A DNA stretch of 64,000 nucleotides, taken from the NCBI GenBank assembly GCA_028281285.1, contig JANQKF010000025.1, positions 1 to 64,000 on the forward strand, read 5' to 3'. The notes under the pieces are model-generated. The model ran no database searches. It had not been told where the DNA came from and was given only the letters and a program-made list of their open reading frames with translations. Below are positions 43,993-53,277 of the stretch, piece by piece. The stretch is from Cyclobacteriaceae bacterium (GTDB lineage: Bacteria; Bacteroidota; Bacteroidia; Cytophagales; Cyclobacteriaceae). Position 1 is the first letter of the stretch, and each line of letters begins with the position of its first letter. Position numbers and translations under genes: made by a program.

Positions 43993-46600
43993 TTCTTAAG
44001 CTTTGTGCTGGATTTATAGTGGCGGCTCTAAAGGTTTGGAAACCAACCGTTAGCCAAGCCACGAATAGGGCAGAGGCTCCAGCGATTAAGAAAAACCACC
44101 ATTGTAGCTCAATGGCGTAAGCAAAGTTTTGAAGCCAGGTGTTTACTAAATAATAGCCTAGGGGTAAAGCAATTACCACAGCTACCAGAACGGTTTTTGT
44201 AAAAACCTTAGTGAGCAGCCCAACTATAGTCAATTGACTGGCACCTAATATTTTGCGGATCCCTATTTCCTTGGCTCTTCTTTCTGCGGTAAACGCAGCC
44301 AGGCCAAATAATCCGAGACAGGATATAATAATCGCTATGCCGGCCATATAGTTGGATAGGTTGGCCACTTTATTCTCGACATGATAGAGTTCTGTATAAT
44401 CGTCAGCCAATAAACTGGGTACGAAAATTTGACCAGGATGCATGGCTTCAAATACCTTCTGAACCTGATCAATAGTCTCTACCTCCGTACCTGGGCGCAT
44501 TTTGATCAAGTACTGTTTACCAGATCTTCTGAATTGAAAGATCAGAGGCTCAATTTTGTTGTGCAGTGAACCGTATTGGAAGTTTTTAACCACCCCTATG
44601 ATTTCCATTTTTTGATCATCAGTCCAGGTAATTGTTTTACCAATTGGGTCATCTATTTCCATAAATTCAGCGGCTGCCTCATTGATAATGATGGTATGAA
44701 TACCATCTTGAAAATCAGGAGAAAATGATCGACCTGCGATAATTTCAAGTCCTAACGTTTCGATAAGGCCAAATCCAATTTTTGGACACTGGAACAAATG
44801 GTTATCGTCCTCCTTTGTACCTTCGAGCCAAGAAAAGCCATTATTGTTATCGTCTCCAGCCAGAAAATCCCCGGACACATTGCCTGCACTGATGACACCA
44901 GGTATTTTCTTTAGCTCATTAAAAAAAGGCTGGGGTGATCTGAATTTGGATCCACGCTCTCGAAAGGTCAATATGGCTTCTCTGTCATAACCGAGTGATT
45001 TTTGTTCTGTGAATTTGATTTGTTGGTTGATGGCAATGACGCCAATAATGAAGATTACTGAAAGACCAAACTGAACAACGACAAGCCCTTTTCTTATCCA
45101 TTCTTCACCTCGGAGGTTGGTCAGGGTTCCCTTTAAAACAGCGACAGGTTTAAAGCCTGATAAGTAAAAGGCGGGATAACTTCCTGCAAAGATCCCGGTA
45201 AGTAATACGATAGATAGAATCGGCAAGGCATATCGTTGAAACTCCAATTCCAGCGATTTACCAGATATGGCATTGAATTCTGGTAAAACAAGGGCTACAA
45301 TGCCAACAGAAACAATCAGCGAAATGAGTGCAAGTAGAACGGATTCACTGAGAAACTGGAAAACTAAGACGCCTCGTTTAGCACCAACCGCTTTCTTCAC
45401 CCCAACTTCTTTCAACTTCTTAGAGGCTTGCGCAGTGGAAAGATTCATGAAATTAATACAGGCAATGGCCAAGATGAAAATGCCGATAAACGTGAAAAGC
45501 TTTACGTTTTCAATTCGCCCTCCATCTTGGACTCCATTGGTGAACTTACCATGCAGATAGTTTTTGGAATATTGTTGAGCGAAGAGGGTGAGCGTGAAAC
45601 TCTCCATAGTAGCCTTGCCGTCCAGGTACCTTGCAATCTTCTGATTGAATAGGTCAATGTCTGTACCCTCTTTAAGAACCACATAAGTTTGGGCGTAACC
45701 GCCATTCCATTCGCCAGCCCATCTATCTCTATCAATTAGGTTCTCATAGTTAAGGATGATGTTAAAACGTTTAGAGGAGTTTTTGGGAGGGGCTTTGTAA
45801 ATGCCGGAAACCACAAATTCTCTATTGAAAAAACGAGTTTCCCACGAGATTGTCTTGCCAATGGCCTGTTCTGCATTGCCAAAAATGCTCTCAGCGAGCC
45901 ATTCAGTAAGTAGGACTGAAGACTTGTCCTGAAGCACCTCCTTGGGATTACCTATAAGGAGCTGATAAGACATGACGTCAAAGAAGTTTTTACCTACAAA
46001 GAGACCATTGGCTAGAAAGTGATTTTCATTGTAACCGATGGATCCCCTTGGTCTATTAAAACCATTGCCAACACGGATGGCCTCTTCTACCTCTGGAAAA
46101 TCATCTAAAAGGCCTTGGGCAAGACGCCCTGAAGTATAATCCCAGGTTATGATCCCATCATCATTTTCGAAGTTGGCCTTGATCCAGTAGAGTTGGTCAT
46201 TCTTTTCATGAAAGGTGTCGACAGATCTTTCATCATCTACCCAGAGAAAGATGAGTAATGCTGCTGCCAAGCCTGTGGAAAGACCGATCAGGTTGATGAG
46301 AAACGTGGTCTTATGTCTTCTAAAGCCACGGAAAGTGATCAAGAGATTGTGTTGCAACATACTGAGATAATTGAGTTTTTGAGTATTGATTAACCTTTTG
46401 ATAAGGGCCGGACGAATCGCTTTAATGACCTCGCGACTGTATAACCTCCGGGCCTTTCTGATTGAATTTTGTTCGAGACAGTCTTTAAAGACCTCATCGA
46501 TATCTCCTTCAATCTCTTCCAGGTATTCCTTTCTTAGAAAAAAGCGAAGAAGGCGTTGTGACCAACGAGGTGGACGAATGTCTTTCAGATGATCATTCAT
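43985..46600 (-). CDS. MacB/FtsX-like ABC transporter permease (second of array)
   Basis: 871-residue paralogue, close to the gene at 46593. Shared features are the prefix LLRFFLRKEYLEEIEGDIDE, LIFLWVDDERSVDTFHEKND, the ASKKLKEVGVKKAVGAKR and EIGIRKILGASQLTI FtsX signatures, and LVAWLTVGFQTFRAATINPA before the terminal SLRNE. Several stretches of the nucleotide sequence are near-identical to the next copy (for example around 46350 and 48950), so the pair arose by recent duplication or is homogenised by gene conversion. Overlaps are eight bases at each end. Confidence 0.9.
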   Translation of the reverse strand: MNDHLKDIRPPRWSQRLLRFFLRKEYLEEIEGDIDEVFKDCLEQNSIRKARRLYSREVIKAIRPALIKRLINTQKLNYLSMLQHNLLITFRGFRRHKTTFLINLIGLSTGLAAALLIFLWVDDERSVDTFHEKNDQLYWIKANFENDDGIITWDYTSGRLAQGLLDDFPEVEEAIRVGNGFNRPRGSIGYNENHFLANGLFVGKNFFDVMSYQLLIGNPKEVLQDKSSVLLTEWLAESIFGNAEQAIGKTISWETRFFNREFVVSGIYKAPPKNSSKRFNIILNYENLIDRDRWAGEWNGGYAQTYVVLKEGTDIDLFNQKIARYLDGKATMESFTLTLFAQQYSKNYLHGKFTNGVQDGGRIENVKLFTFIGIFILAIACINFMNLSTAQASKKLKEVGVKKAVGAKRGVLVFQFLSESVLLALISLIVSVGIVALVLPEFNAISGKSLELEFQRYALPILSIVLLTGIFAGSYPAFYLSGFKPVAVLKGTLTNLRGEEWIRKGLVVVQFGLSVIFIIGVIAINQQIKFTEQKSLGYDREAILTFRERGSKFRSPQPFFNELKKIPGVISAGNVSGDFLAGDDNNNGFSWLEGTKEDDNHLFQCPKIGFGLIETLGLEIIAGRSFSPDFQDGIHTIIINEAAAEFMEIDDPIGKTITWTDDQKMEIIGVVKNFQYGSLHNKIEPLIFQFRRSGKQYLIKMRPGTEVETIDQVQKVFEAMHPGQIFVPSLLADDYTELYHVENKVANLSNYMAGIAIIISCLGLFGLAAFTAERRAKEIGIRKILGASQLTIVGLLTKVFTKTVLVAVVIALPLGYYLVNTWLQNFAYAIELQWWFFLIAGASALFVAWLTVGFQTFRAATINPAQSLRNE

Positions 46601-49199
46601 TTCTTAAGATTTGTGCCGGATTTACGGTGGCGGCCTTGAACGTTTGGAAGCCCACCGTTAGCCAGGCTACCAATAGGGCAGAGGCACCCGCAATAACAAA
46701 GAACCACCATTGTAATTCGATAGCATAAGCGAAGTTTTGTAGCCAACTCTCCACTACGAAATAGCCTATTGGTAAAGCAAGTACTATTGCCACAAGCACG
46801 ATTCTCATGAACATTCTTGTCAGAATTCTCATGATTGTCAATCGACTGGCGCCCAATATTTTGCGTATCCCAATTTCCTTTGTTCTTCTTTCTGCCGTGA
46901 AGGCTGCCAAACCAAAGAGCCCTAAACAGGAAATAATAATGGCGATGCCCGTCATATAATTCGACAAACCAGCGACTCTATTTTCGGTATCATAGAGTTC
47001 GGTATAATCGTCTTGAAGAAATGAAGCTTCCAAGTTTTGCTTGGAGTTGATCCTTTTGAAGGCCTCCTCAATTCTTGCAAGGGTTTCGACCTCTGAACCG
47101 GGACGAAGTTTAACAAAATACTGTTTTCCTCGATCTCGACAGCGCATAATCATAGGTTCAATTTTTTGGTGCAACGAACCATAATGAAAATCTTTGACTA
47201 CACCGACTATCTCCCTTGTTTGTCCTCTTCCTAAACTAATTTTGGTACCAATGGGATTTTCAAGTTCCATAAAGCGGACGGCAGACTCGTTTAGGATGAT
47301 TGTTCTGTTATTATCATTATACTCCCTCGAAAACGAACGACCAGCCACTATTTCCATTCCGATGGTCTCAATGAAATCATAGCCAATCATGGGAGACATA
47401 AAGAGATAACTGTCATCTTCTTGGCCTTCTTTCCATGAAAAATTGTTTTGAGTTTCGTCTGCTGAAAGAAAGTCTCCTATGAAATTAGAAGCATTCAAAA
47501 CGCCAGGGATTTTCTCAAGTTCATTGAAGAAGGGTACAGGGTTTGGATATCCTTTACCATGATCTCTAAAAGTGACGATATCACTTCTGTCATAGCCCAA
47601 CTCTTTGCTTTGGGTGTATTCGATTTGCCGGTTAATGACAATCACTCCAACAATGAAGATGATTGATAGACTGAACTGAACAACCACCAGTCCTTTTCTA
47701 ACCCATTCTTCACCTCGGAGATTACCGATTCTCCCTTTGAGTATTGCAACTGGTTTAAATCGAGAAAGGTAAAAGGCAGGGTAACTTCCAGCGAAAATTC
47801 CTGTGAATGTGACCAATAGTAGTATCGGTAACAGGTAACCATTGAGTTGTAAATCAATTACTTTCCCGGAAATTGTATTGAATTGAGGAAGTACCAGGAC
47901 AACAAGTCCGATAGAAACAAAGAACGAAATAATGGCCAGCAGGATAGATTCACTCAAAAACTGAAGTATCAGAATTGGTCGGTTGGCACCGATTGCCTTT
48001 TTTACCCCAACCTCTTTCAATTTCTTTGAGGCCTGGGCCGTAGAAAGATTCATAAAGTTGATGCAAGCAATGGCAAGAATAAAAACAGCGATGAAGGTGA
48101 ATAAACGAACATTCTCTATCCTTCCACCCGTTTGAATACCACCTTCATATTTGCCGTATAGATAGTTTTTTGAGTATTGTTGAGCGAAAAGAGTGAAGCG
48201 ATCAGTATCGGTTTTAGTATTGAGATAATTTGCAATCTTTTGATTGAATTCATTAATGTCTGTCTCTTCTTTTAGCACAGCATAAGTTTCCGCAAAGGCG
48301 CCATTCCAATGGTCGGCCCATTTATTTATTTCGATAAGCTTCTGATAGCTTAGTACTACATTGAATTGGTTCGAGGCATTTTTCGGGGGGGACTTAAAAA
48401 CACCTGAAATGACGTATTCTGTATCGAAGAATCGGTTTTCCCACACAACGGTCTTTCCTATAGACGACTCTGAATCACCGAACATCTTGATAGCGAGTTC
48501 TTCCGAAATGACAACAGAGGTTTTATCACTGAGGACTTTTTTTGGATTGCCTAGAACAAGCTCATAGGAAAGTACATCAAAGAAGTTAGTACTGGCGAAC
48601 AAACCACTGGCCTTGAAATGATGATCTCCGAAGGACATGGTACCCTTCGGCCTGAAATAATTATTGGCCACTCTAACAGCATCTTCTACCTCCGGGAAAT
48701 CATTAACAAGGGCTTGTGCTAATTTCCCCGGGCTATATTCTCGAGTTTGGATATCATCGTTGATGGCAAAATTGGTCATGATCCAATAGAGTCGGTCATC
48801 CTTTTCGTGAAAGGTGTCCACAGATCTTTCATCATCTACCCATAGAAAGATCAGCAATGCTGCTGCCAAGCCCGTAGAAAGACCAATCAGATTGATAAGA
48901 AATGTAGTTTTATGTCTTCTAAAACCACGGATCGCAATTAAGAGATTGTGTTGTAGCATACCGAGATAATTGAGTTTTTGCGTACCGATTAACCTTTTGG
49001 TAAGTGAAGGCTTTAATACCTTAAGTACTTCTTTGTTGTAAAGCCTTCTGGCTTTTTTGACCGAATGTTGTTCGAGATAATCTTCAAAGATCTCATCGAT
49101 ATCTCCTTCAATTTCTTCGAGGTATTCCTTCCTTAGAAAAAAGCGAAGAAGCCGTTGTGACCAGCGAGGTGGACCGATATGTTGACGTTGGTCCTCCAA
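46593..49199 (-). CDS. MacB/FtsX-like ABC transporter permease (first of array)
   Basis: 868-residue permease, the first of four in the array. Start MEDQRQHIGPPRWSQRLLRF; same domain order as the others with a prefix, first helix, two periplasmic domains and FtsX blocks (KLKEVGVKKAIGANR, EIGIRKILGASRLTI). Its ATG at 49197-49199 directly abuts the PadR stop, so translation is coupled. The divergent PadR promoter region with three repeats would control the whole array. No ATP-binding gene lies next to it. Confidence 0.9.
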   Translation of the reverse strand: MEDQRQHIGPPRWSQRLLRFFLRKEYLEEIEGDIDEIFEDYLEQHSVKKARRLYNKEVLKVLKPSLTKRLIGTQKLNYLGMLQHNLLIAIRGFRRHKTTFLINLIGLSTGLAAALLIFLWVDDERSVDTFHEKDDRLYWIMTNFAINDDIQTREYSPGKLAQALVNDFPEVEDAVRVANNYFRPKGTMSFGDHHFKASGLFASTNFFDVLSYELVLGNPKKVLSDKTSVVISEELAIKMFGDSESSIGKTVVWENRFFDTEYVISGVFKSPPKNASNQFNVVLSYQKLIEINKWADHWNGAFAETYAVLKEETDINEFNQKIANYLNTKTDTDRFTLFAQQYSKNYLYGKYEGGIQTGGRIENVRLFTFIAVFILAIACINFMNLSTAQASKKLKEVGVKKAIGANRPILILQFLSESILLAIISFFVSIGLVVLVLPQFNTISGKVIDLQLNGYLLPILLLVTFTGIFAGSYPAFYLSRFKPVAILKGRIGNLRGEEWVRKGLVVVQFSLSIIFIVGVIVINRQIEYTQSKELGYDRSDIVTFRDHGKGYPNPVPFFNELEKIPGVLNASNFIGDFLSADETQNNFSWKEGQEDDSYLFMSPMIGYDFIETIGMEIVAGRSFSREYNDNNRTIILNESAVRFMELENPIGTKISLGRGQTREIVGVVKDFHYGSLHQKIEPMIMRCRDRGKQYFVKLRPGSEVETLARIEEAFKRINSKQNLEASFLQDDYTELYDTENRVAGLSNYMTGIAIIISCLGLFGLAAFTAERRTKEIGIRKILGASRLTIMRILTRMFMRIVLVAIVLALPIGYFVVESWLQNFAYAIELQWWFFVIAGASALLVAWLTVGFQTFKAATVNPAQILRNE

Positions 49200-49526
49200 T
49201 TAACTTGTGGCTACATTAGGCATGGCAGCCCATAGTTGGGAACGGACATCTTTCATTTCTTTAAGCACGCGATGTGCGTAGGGGGTAGCACTGTAAATTC
49301 GTTTACGTTTACCACCTCTTTTCTGTGTTGCTTCACCGAATTCGGAGGTAAGAAAGCCTTTTTCCTCCATACGTTTCAAGGCAGATTGTATTGACCCTAC
49401 GCTAAGTGTCTCATTGAGGCGCTCTTCCAATTCTCGTTTGATTTCAACCCCATAGGCTTCTTCTTGAAGTACTACTACAGTCATTAAAACCAACTCTTCG
49501 AACTCACCAAGTTTAGTCTTCTTCAT
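49200..49526 (-). CDS. PadR family transcriptional regulator
   Basis: Winged-helix regulator of 108 residues. Core: FEELVLMTVVVLQEEAYGVEIKREL, then TLSVGSIQSALKRMEEKGFLTSEF, and the wing KRGGKRKRIYSATPYAHRVL. PadR proteins usually repress genes of stress or transport and bind small ligands. It heads the permease array, with the first permease starting one base after its stop, so it is likely the autoregulated repressor of that operon. Confidence 0.92.
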   Translation of the reverse strand: MKKTKLGEFEELVLMTVVVLQEEAYGVEIKRELEERLNETLSVGSIQSALKRMEEKGFLTSEFGEATQKRGGKRKRIYSATPYAHRVLKEMKDVRSQLWAAMPNVATS

Positions 49527-49530
49527 AAGA

Positions 49531-49618
49531 TATTATTCGTAATTGCAGTAAATATATAAAAATATATTATTCGTAATTGCAGTTTTTATCAAAAAATTAT
49601 TTTATTCGCAATTGCAGT
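49531..49618. promoter_or_regulatory. Three direct repeats upstream of the PadR-permease operon
   Basis: TATTATTCGTAATTGCAGT at 49531-49549 and again at 49565-49583 (identical), and a third copy with three changes at 49600-49618 (TTTTATTCGCAATTGCAGT). The centres are 34 and 35 bp apart. They lie in the gap between divergent PadR (ending at 49526) and the serine hydrolase gene (from 49647), ideal as binding sites for PadR. Confidence 0.7.
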
Positions 49619-49646
49619 TAATATATCAAATTACCACACCATTAAA

Positions 49647-50954
49647 ATGTGCAATGCTATAAGAATTCCACCGTTCAGATACCTTTTTCTAATTATAATA
49701 TCTTTTGGCTATCAGGCAGGACACTCGCAGAATCTGTTGGAACAAATCGATCTGTTGATTGAGCCGGCAGTATCCAGAGAGCTTTTTAGTGGTGTTGTTT
49801 TGATTGCGGAAGGGGATGAGGTCATGTATCACAAAGCTTTCGGCTATTCGAATTATGAACGAAAGGAGCCAAACAAAATTGACACGAGATTTGGTATTGG
49901 TTCGATCACAAAAGTCTTTACATCAATTCTGGTAGAACGGATGATCATTGCCGGGAGGCTGAAGTTAAAAGACCCTGTGGCAAGCTACATTCCAGGGTTT
50001 CCCGCAGGACCCGATGGAGGTGTTCCGCTGATTTCTCATTTATACAATCACCGATCGGGAGTTCCACATAGGGTAACCTCTGAATTTGAGGAATCCAAAA
50101 GGCTATCATCCGCTGATGTGGTGAATAAGGTGATTAATGCTGGCTTATTATTTGAACCTGGAGAAAGGCGATTGTATAGCAGTGCTGGCTATACTGTTTT
50201 GGCAGATATTGTTGAAAAAATAGAAGAAAGACCGTTTCATGAAATCATTGAAGATATGGTATTTGGACCTGCTGGCATGTCTACCGCTTCAGATGTGGGT
50301 AAGAATACTCCTAACGTGAGTAGTGCTGTTTCCAATTACCTAATGACCGAGAACAATGAGTTGGTCATCGCGGAAGCACCTGAAAAGCACCTTGGATTTC
50401 TTACCGGAGCTGGATCAGTACATGCCTCAGCGACCGATTTATTAAAGTTTAAGCACGCACTTGAAAAAGATGTTTTTTCAACTGGCCTTTGGAAGAAAGT
50501 GGTTAAACCCAAGTCTTCAAAATGGACCGGATGGAATGGAAGAACTAACGGCTATTGGTCTTATCTCAATATTCTTCCCTCACAGGACATTACTTTGATT
50601 ATTCTAACCAATTTGGGCTCAGCTGCGACATGGCAGATTCAAGCCCAGCTTCAAAATCTGCTGTCAAATAAGGGAGTGTCTAAAATTGACTTTCCACCGG
50701 AAATTGCAACACCTTTTGAATCACTCGAGACTCTTGCAGGTAACTATGATAACAATGGTCGATTGATAGAAATTAAAATGAAGAATGGTAGAATCTATCG
50801 AGGTGAAAACGAATTCTATCCTATCTCCGACAATCGATATTATACTCTTGGAAGCGGTTCTATCATAAGATTTAGAAAGAACGAATCAGGTCAGGTTGAT
50901 GCCTTAATTCAAATAAGAGGAAAGCGTCAATCTATCTACGAAAGAATCAAATAG
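49647..50954 (+). CDS. Serine hydrolase, class C beta-lactamase family
   Basis: 435-residue exported beta-lactamase-like hydrolase. N-terminal signal (RYLFLIIISFGYQAGHSQ), SxxK as Ser86/Lys89 in SITKVFTS, tyrosine motif YSSAGY with Tyr177, and a C-terminal add-on domain from about 350 (LAGNYDNNGRLIEIKMKNGRIYRGENEFY) that resembles DUF-type beta domains found in many family members. It is divergent from the PadR operon, so the repeats at 49531-49618 could control it as well. Activity could be esterase or peptidase. Confidence 0.85.
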   Translation: MCNAIRIPPFRYLFLIIISFGYQAGHSQNLLEQIDLLIEPAVSRELFSGVVLIAEGDEVMYHKAFGYSNYERKEPNKIDTRFGIGSITKVFTSILVERMIIAGRLKLKDPVASYIPGFPAGPDGGVPLISHLYNHRSGVPHRVTSEFEESKRLSSADVVNKVINAGLLFEPGERRLYSSAGYTVLADIVEKIEERPFHEIIEDMVFGPAGMSTASDVGKNTPNVSSAVSNYLMTENNELVIAEAPEKHLGFLTGAGSVHASATDLLKFKHALEKDVFSTGLWKKVVKPKSSKWTGWNGRTNGYWSYLNILPSQDITLIILTNLGSAATWQIQAQLQNLLSNKGVSKIDFPPEIATPFESLETLAGNYDNNGRLIEIKMKNGRIYRGENEFYPISDNRYYTLGSGSIIRFRKNESGQVDALIQIRGKRQSIYERIK

Positions 50955-50999
50955 GGCCCATTTGTAGTGGTTGGGGCTAACATCTGCCACAACGAAGTA

Positions 51000-51635
51000 T
51001 CAGTCAAGAGGAGACACAAAGCTGAACTTTTCGATTTCTTCTGAATATTTTTCCCTCAATTTGTTAACGGTAGCAGACTTCCATTCTATTTTCTTAGTGC
51101 TTCTTCCCTGATTGTTGGCATTCGTTGGTATGATGACTCGGTTCATACCTATTCGGTCACATACTCGATCCATTCCATTTTGGAGTTCTATATTTCTCTT
51201 TTTGCCATCAAAACTATGAAGCACAATTACCTCATCGACATTTTTAACATAGCGGAGTTGGCACAATACATCGTCAAATCTACCTTGACCATGCATGAAA
51301 GCTCGAAGGTGGTCTTCCTTGGGGGGAGGACAATTCGCCAAAACCCATTCATCAAAGCTGATTGATTTGTAACTCTCGGAGTTCTCTACATTTCTGTAAA
51401 ATGTAAAAAATGAATGGGCCCGATCCCAGGTATTCCTTACCACAACAAAAGAAGTATACTCCAGCCATTTTTCCGGATACTTCGACCTGATCAATGCTGG
51501 AATATCATGATTGACTGTTGCCACTCTGGGGTCAAGGGAATTGTGAATAATTTTTCCCATCAGCGCTAGTTTTATGGAACTAGATGCGGCTTTTGGGTTT
51601 TCAACAAAAATATATTTGTGAAGGTCATCAATCAT
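51000..51635 (-). CDS. Sulfotransferase family protein
   Basis: 211-residue cytoplasmic sulfotransferase (Sulfotransfer_2 type). The 5'-phosphosulfate loop is FVENPKAASSSIKLAL and the 3'-phosphate motif TSFVVVRNTWDRAHSFF, as in enzymes that use PAPS. The acceptor is unknown; carbohydrate or lipid sulfation would be usual. It is short for the family, close to those of bacterial polysaccharide sulfotransferases. The ATG at 51633-51635 is used. Confidence 0.8.
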   Translation of the reverse strand: MIDDLHKYIFVENPKAASSSIKLALMGKIIHNSLDPRVATVNHDIPALIRSKYPEKWLEYTSFVVVRNTWDRAHSFFTFYRNVENSESYKSISFDEWVLANCPPPKEDHLRAFMHGQGRFDDVLCQLRYVKNVDEVIVLHSFDGKKRNIELQNGMDRVCDRIGMNRVIIPTNANNQGRSTKKIEWKSATVNKLREKYSEEIEKFSFVSPLD

Positions 51636-51656
51636 TTACCAGATGCACTCAAGGTT

Positions 51657-52106
51657 TCATAATTCTTTTTGAAAGCAAACACTATTGTCCATACCGATAT
51701 ATTGACCATAGTTTTCGGTTTGTAAATAGCCTGCCTTTTGGTAGAGTGCGATTGCTTCTGGTTGACGTCTTCCCGTTTCTAATACACATTTCTGATAGCC
51801 TAATTCTTTGGCCCAAACCTCAAGTTCCTTGAGTACAGTGGTAGCGATTCCCATACCGCGTGATTGTGGTAATGTAAACATGCGTTTGATCTCCATAGAG
51901 AGTTCATCGAATTCCTTCATTGCCCCACAACCCATCGGGCGGTCACCTTGAGACACGATGATGCAGTGCTGCAGTACATCAATGTTATTAAACTGGGCAT
52001 AATAAGAGTGATCTTCACCATCAATTTCTGCCAGATAGGCATCCAAATGGCTGACCAGATCTACAAATCCCGGGTCAGCTGACGTGGTTCGTTTAGTTCT
52101 AAGCAC
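51657..52106 (-). CDS. GNAT family N-acetyltransferase
   Basis: 149-residue acetyltransferase: IKRMFTLPQSRGMGIATTVLKELEVWAKELG holds the acetyl-CoA loop (RGMGIA), and CVLETGRRQPEAIALYQKAGYLQ the C-terminal half. The start codon is GTG at 52104-52106. A sulfotransferase gene follows 21 bases later on the same strand. Substrate unknown. Confidence 0.85.
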   Translation of the reverse strand: MLRTKRTTSADPGFVDLVSHLDAYLAEIDGEDHSYYAQFNNIDVLQHCIIVSQGDRPMGCGAMKEFDELSMEIKRMFTLPQSRGMGIATTVLKELEVWAKELGYQKCVLETGRRQPEAIALYQKAGYLQTENYGQYIGMDNSVCFQKEL

Positions 52107-52132
52107 CGATGAATATAAGGGAGTCAGGATTA

Positions 52133-53131
52133 TTAATCAATCGATTTCAATCGTTCATTCGCTTCTTCAATTCCTGATTCGTAGCCATTTTTTATGGCTG
52201 AGTTTAGCGCTTTTTGGAAATGTGATTTTGCAAGATCCTTTTCACCTTTTTTCAGATATATATCTCCAATCATAAGCCGGGGATAGTACTGGTAACGAAC
52301 AAAGCCAATCTTGTTGGAGAGTTCGGCAGATTGTTCATAGGCTTGAATGGCCTTTTCATATTCACCCATTTTCATATAGACATCTCCAAGCGAAGAGATA
52401 GAGGCTGGAATAAATGGTTTGAATTGAATTTTCTTTCTTAGCGCTAAGGATTGTTCGAACCAATCAAGCGCCTTTTCAAATTCGTCCGTTTGTCTTCGAT
52501 ATATCTGACCTAAATGCCTCGTATTATAGGAGAGCGCATAGTCGCTATGTTTGGATGAATATTCAATTTCCTCATTGTACTTAGGAATAAGGGCGAGAAT
52601 TTCATCCCTATTCCCTTTTGAAAGGAGTTCATTATGTAGTCGCGACAGCTGATTGGCTCTTATTTCGGCTACTTTGTCTCTTCTTTTCAGCTTCCGAAAC
52701 AAGACTTTTGCTCTTTCTTCAAATTCGTTTGCTTCTGTTTGATTGCCGATTCCTCTGAGAGCACTTGAATAAGCAAGGAAGTATTGTGCCTTCAGCAACT
52801 TAGTTCCTTTCTTTTCAACAAACTCCATGTATTGTTGGAGGAGTTGATAATTTTCCCGGAAGGGTGTTTGTTGCATTCTGACAATATCAGTAAACCTTTG
52901 AACACGAAGATATTGAATTGTCAGTCGAACTTTGTGTTCGGTTTTGATTCCTTCAAGGCTGTCAAATGCCTGCGGATTAGTAGATTTGCTGGCTTCTTCA
53001 AAACGAGCTTCGTAAAGATACTTTTCAGATTGAAGCATTGCCCTTTCTACGACTTTATCAGGAGTAATTCGTTGTGCTGAACAAATTAGTTCGGATAAGA
53101 CGATGAATATAATAAGCGCTATCGACCTCAC
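52133..53131 (-). CDS. Secreted TPR-repeat protein
   Basis: Tetratricopeptide-repeat protein of 332 residues from a GTG at 53131, giving the signal peptide MRSIALIIFIVLSELICSAQ. A TTG at 53155 is an alternative that adds eight residues. The TPR solenoid is clearest at the C-terminus: EFEKALDWFEQSLALRKK, GEYEKAIQAYEQSAELSNK, GEKDLAKSHFQKALNSAIKN. The family is scaffold-like; the Bacteroidota often place similar proteins in the envelope. No obvious partner. Confidence 0.8.
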   Translation of the reverse strand: MRSIALIIFIVLSELICSAQRITPDKVVERAMLQSEKYLYEARFEEASKSTNPQAFDSLEGIKTEHKVRLTIQYLRVQRFTDIVRMQQTPFRENYQLLQQYMEFVEKKGTKLLKAQYFLAYSSALRGIGNQTEANEFEERAKVLFRKLKRRDKVAEIRANQLSRLHNELLSKGNRDEILALIPKYNEEIEYSSKHSDYALSYNTRHLGQIYRRQTDEFEKALDWFEQSLALRKKIQFKPFIPASISSLGDVYMKMGEYEKAIQAYEQSAELSNKIGFVRYQYYPRLMIGDIYLKKGEKDLAKSHFQKALNSAIKNGYESGIEEANERLKSID

Positions 53132-53238
53132 TGGTAAAATGAAGATAATGAGCAAGGTCGAAAATCCGGAATCATTTAGACCAATTACGGTTCTTTAGCG
53201 ATGTATGTTGAAATATCATCGTAAGAGGCTAAAGGAGG

Positions 53239-53269
53239 TTCGGAAATCAGTCCACGACTGACTTCCGAA
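53239..53269 (-). terminator. Strong hairpin after the TonB-like gene
   Basis: Fourteen-base stem with a single A-C mismatch: arm one 53239-53252, arm two 53256-53269, loop CAC. It starts nine bases past the stop of the TonB-domain gene (53278). There is no U-tract on the minus strand, so termination may need a helper; RNA stability is another option. Confidence 0.55.
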
Positions 53270-53277
53270 AATCTGTA

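Noticed and set aside
38796-49199. Repeated DNA blocks in the permease genes as a mobile or IS-like element
   Set aside because: The repeats fall inside paralogous coding sequence and follow the domain structure; no transposase, terminal repeats or target duplications are seen.
35053-50954. The two beta-lactamase-family genes (35053-36135 and 49647-50954) as antibiotic-resistance genes
   Set aside because: They have only the general serine hydrolase motifs, with extra or altered parts; the family is mostly not resistance enzymes.
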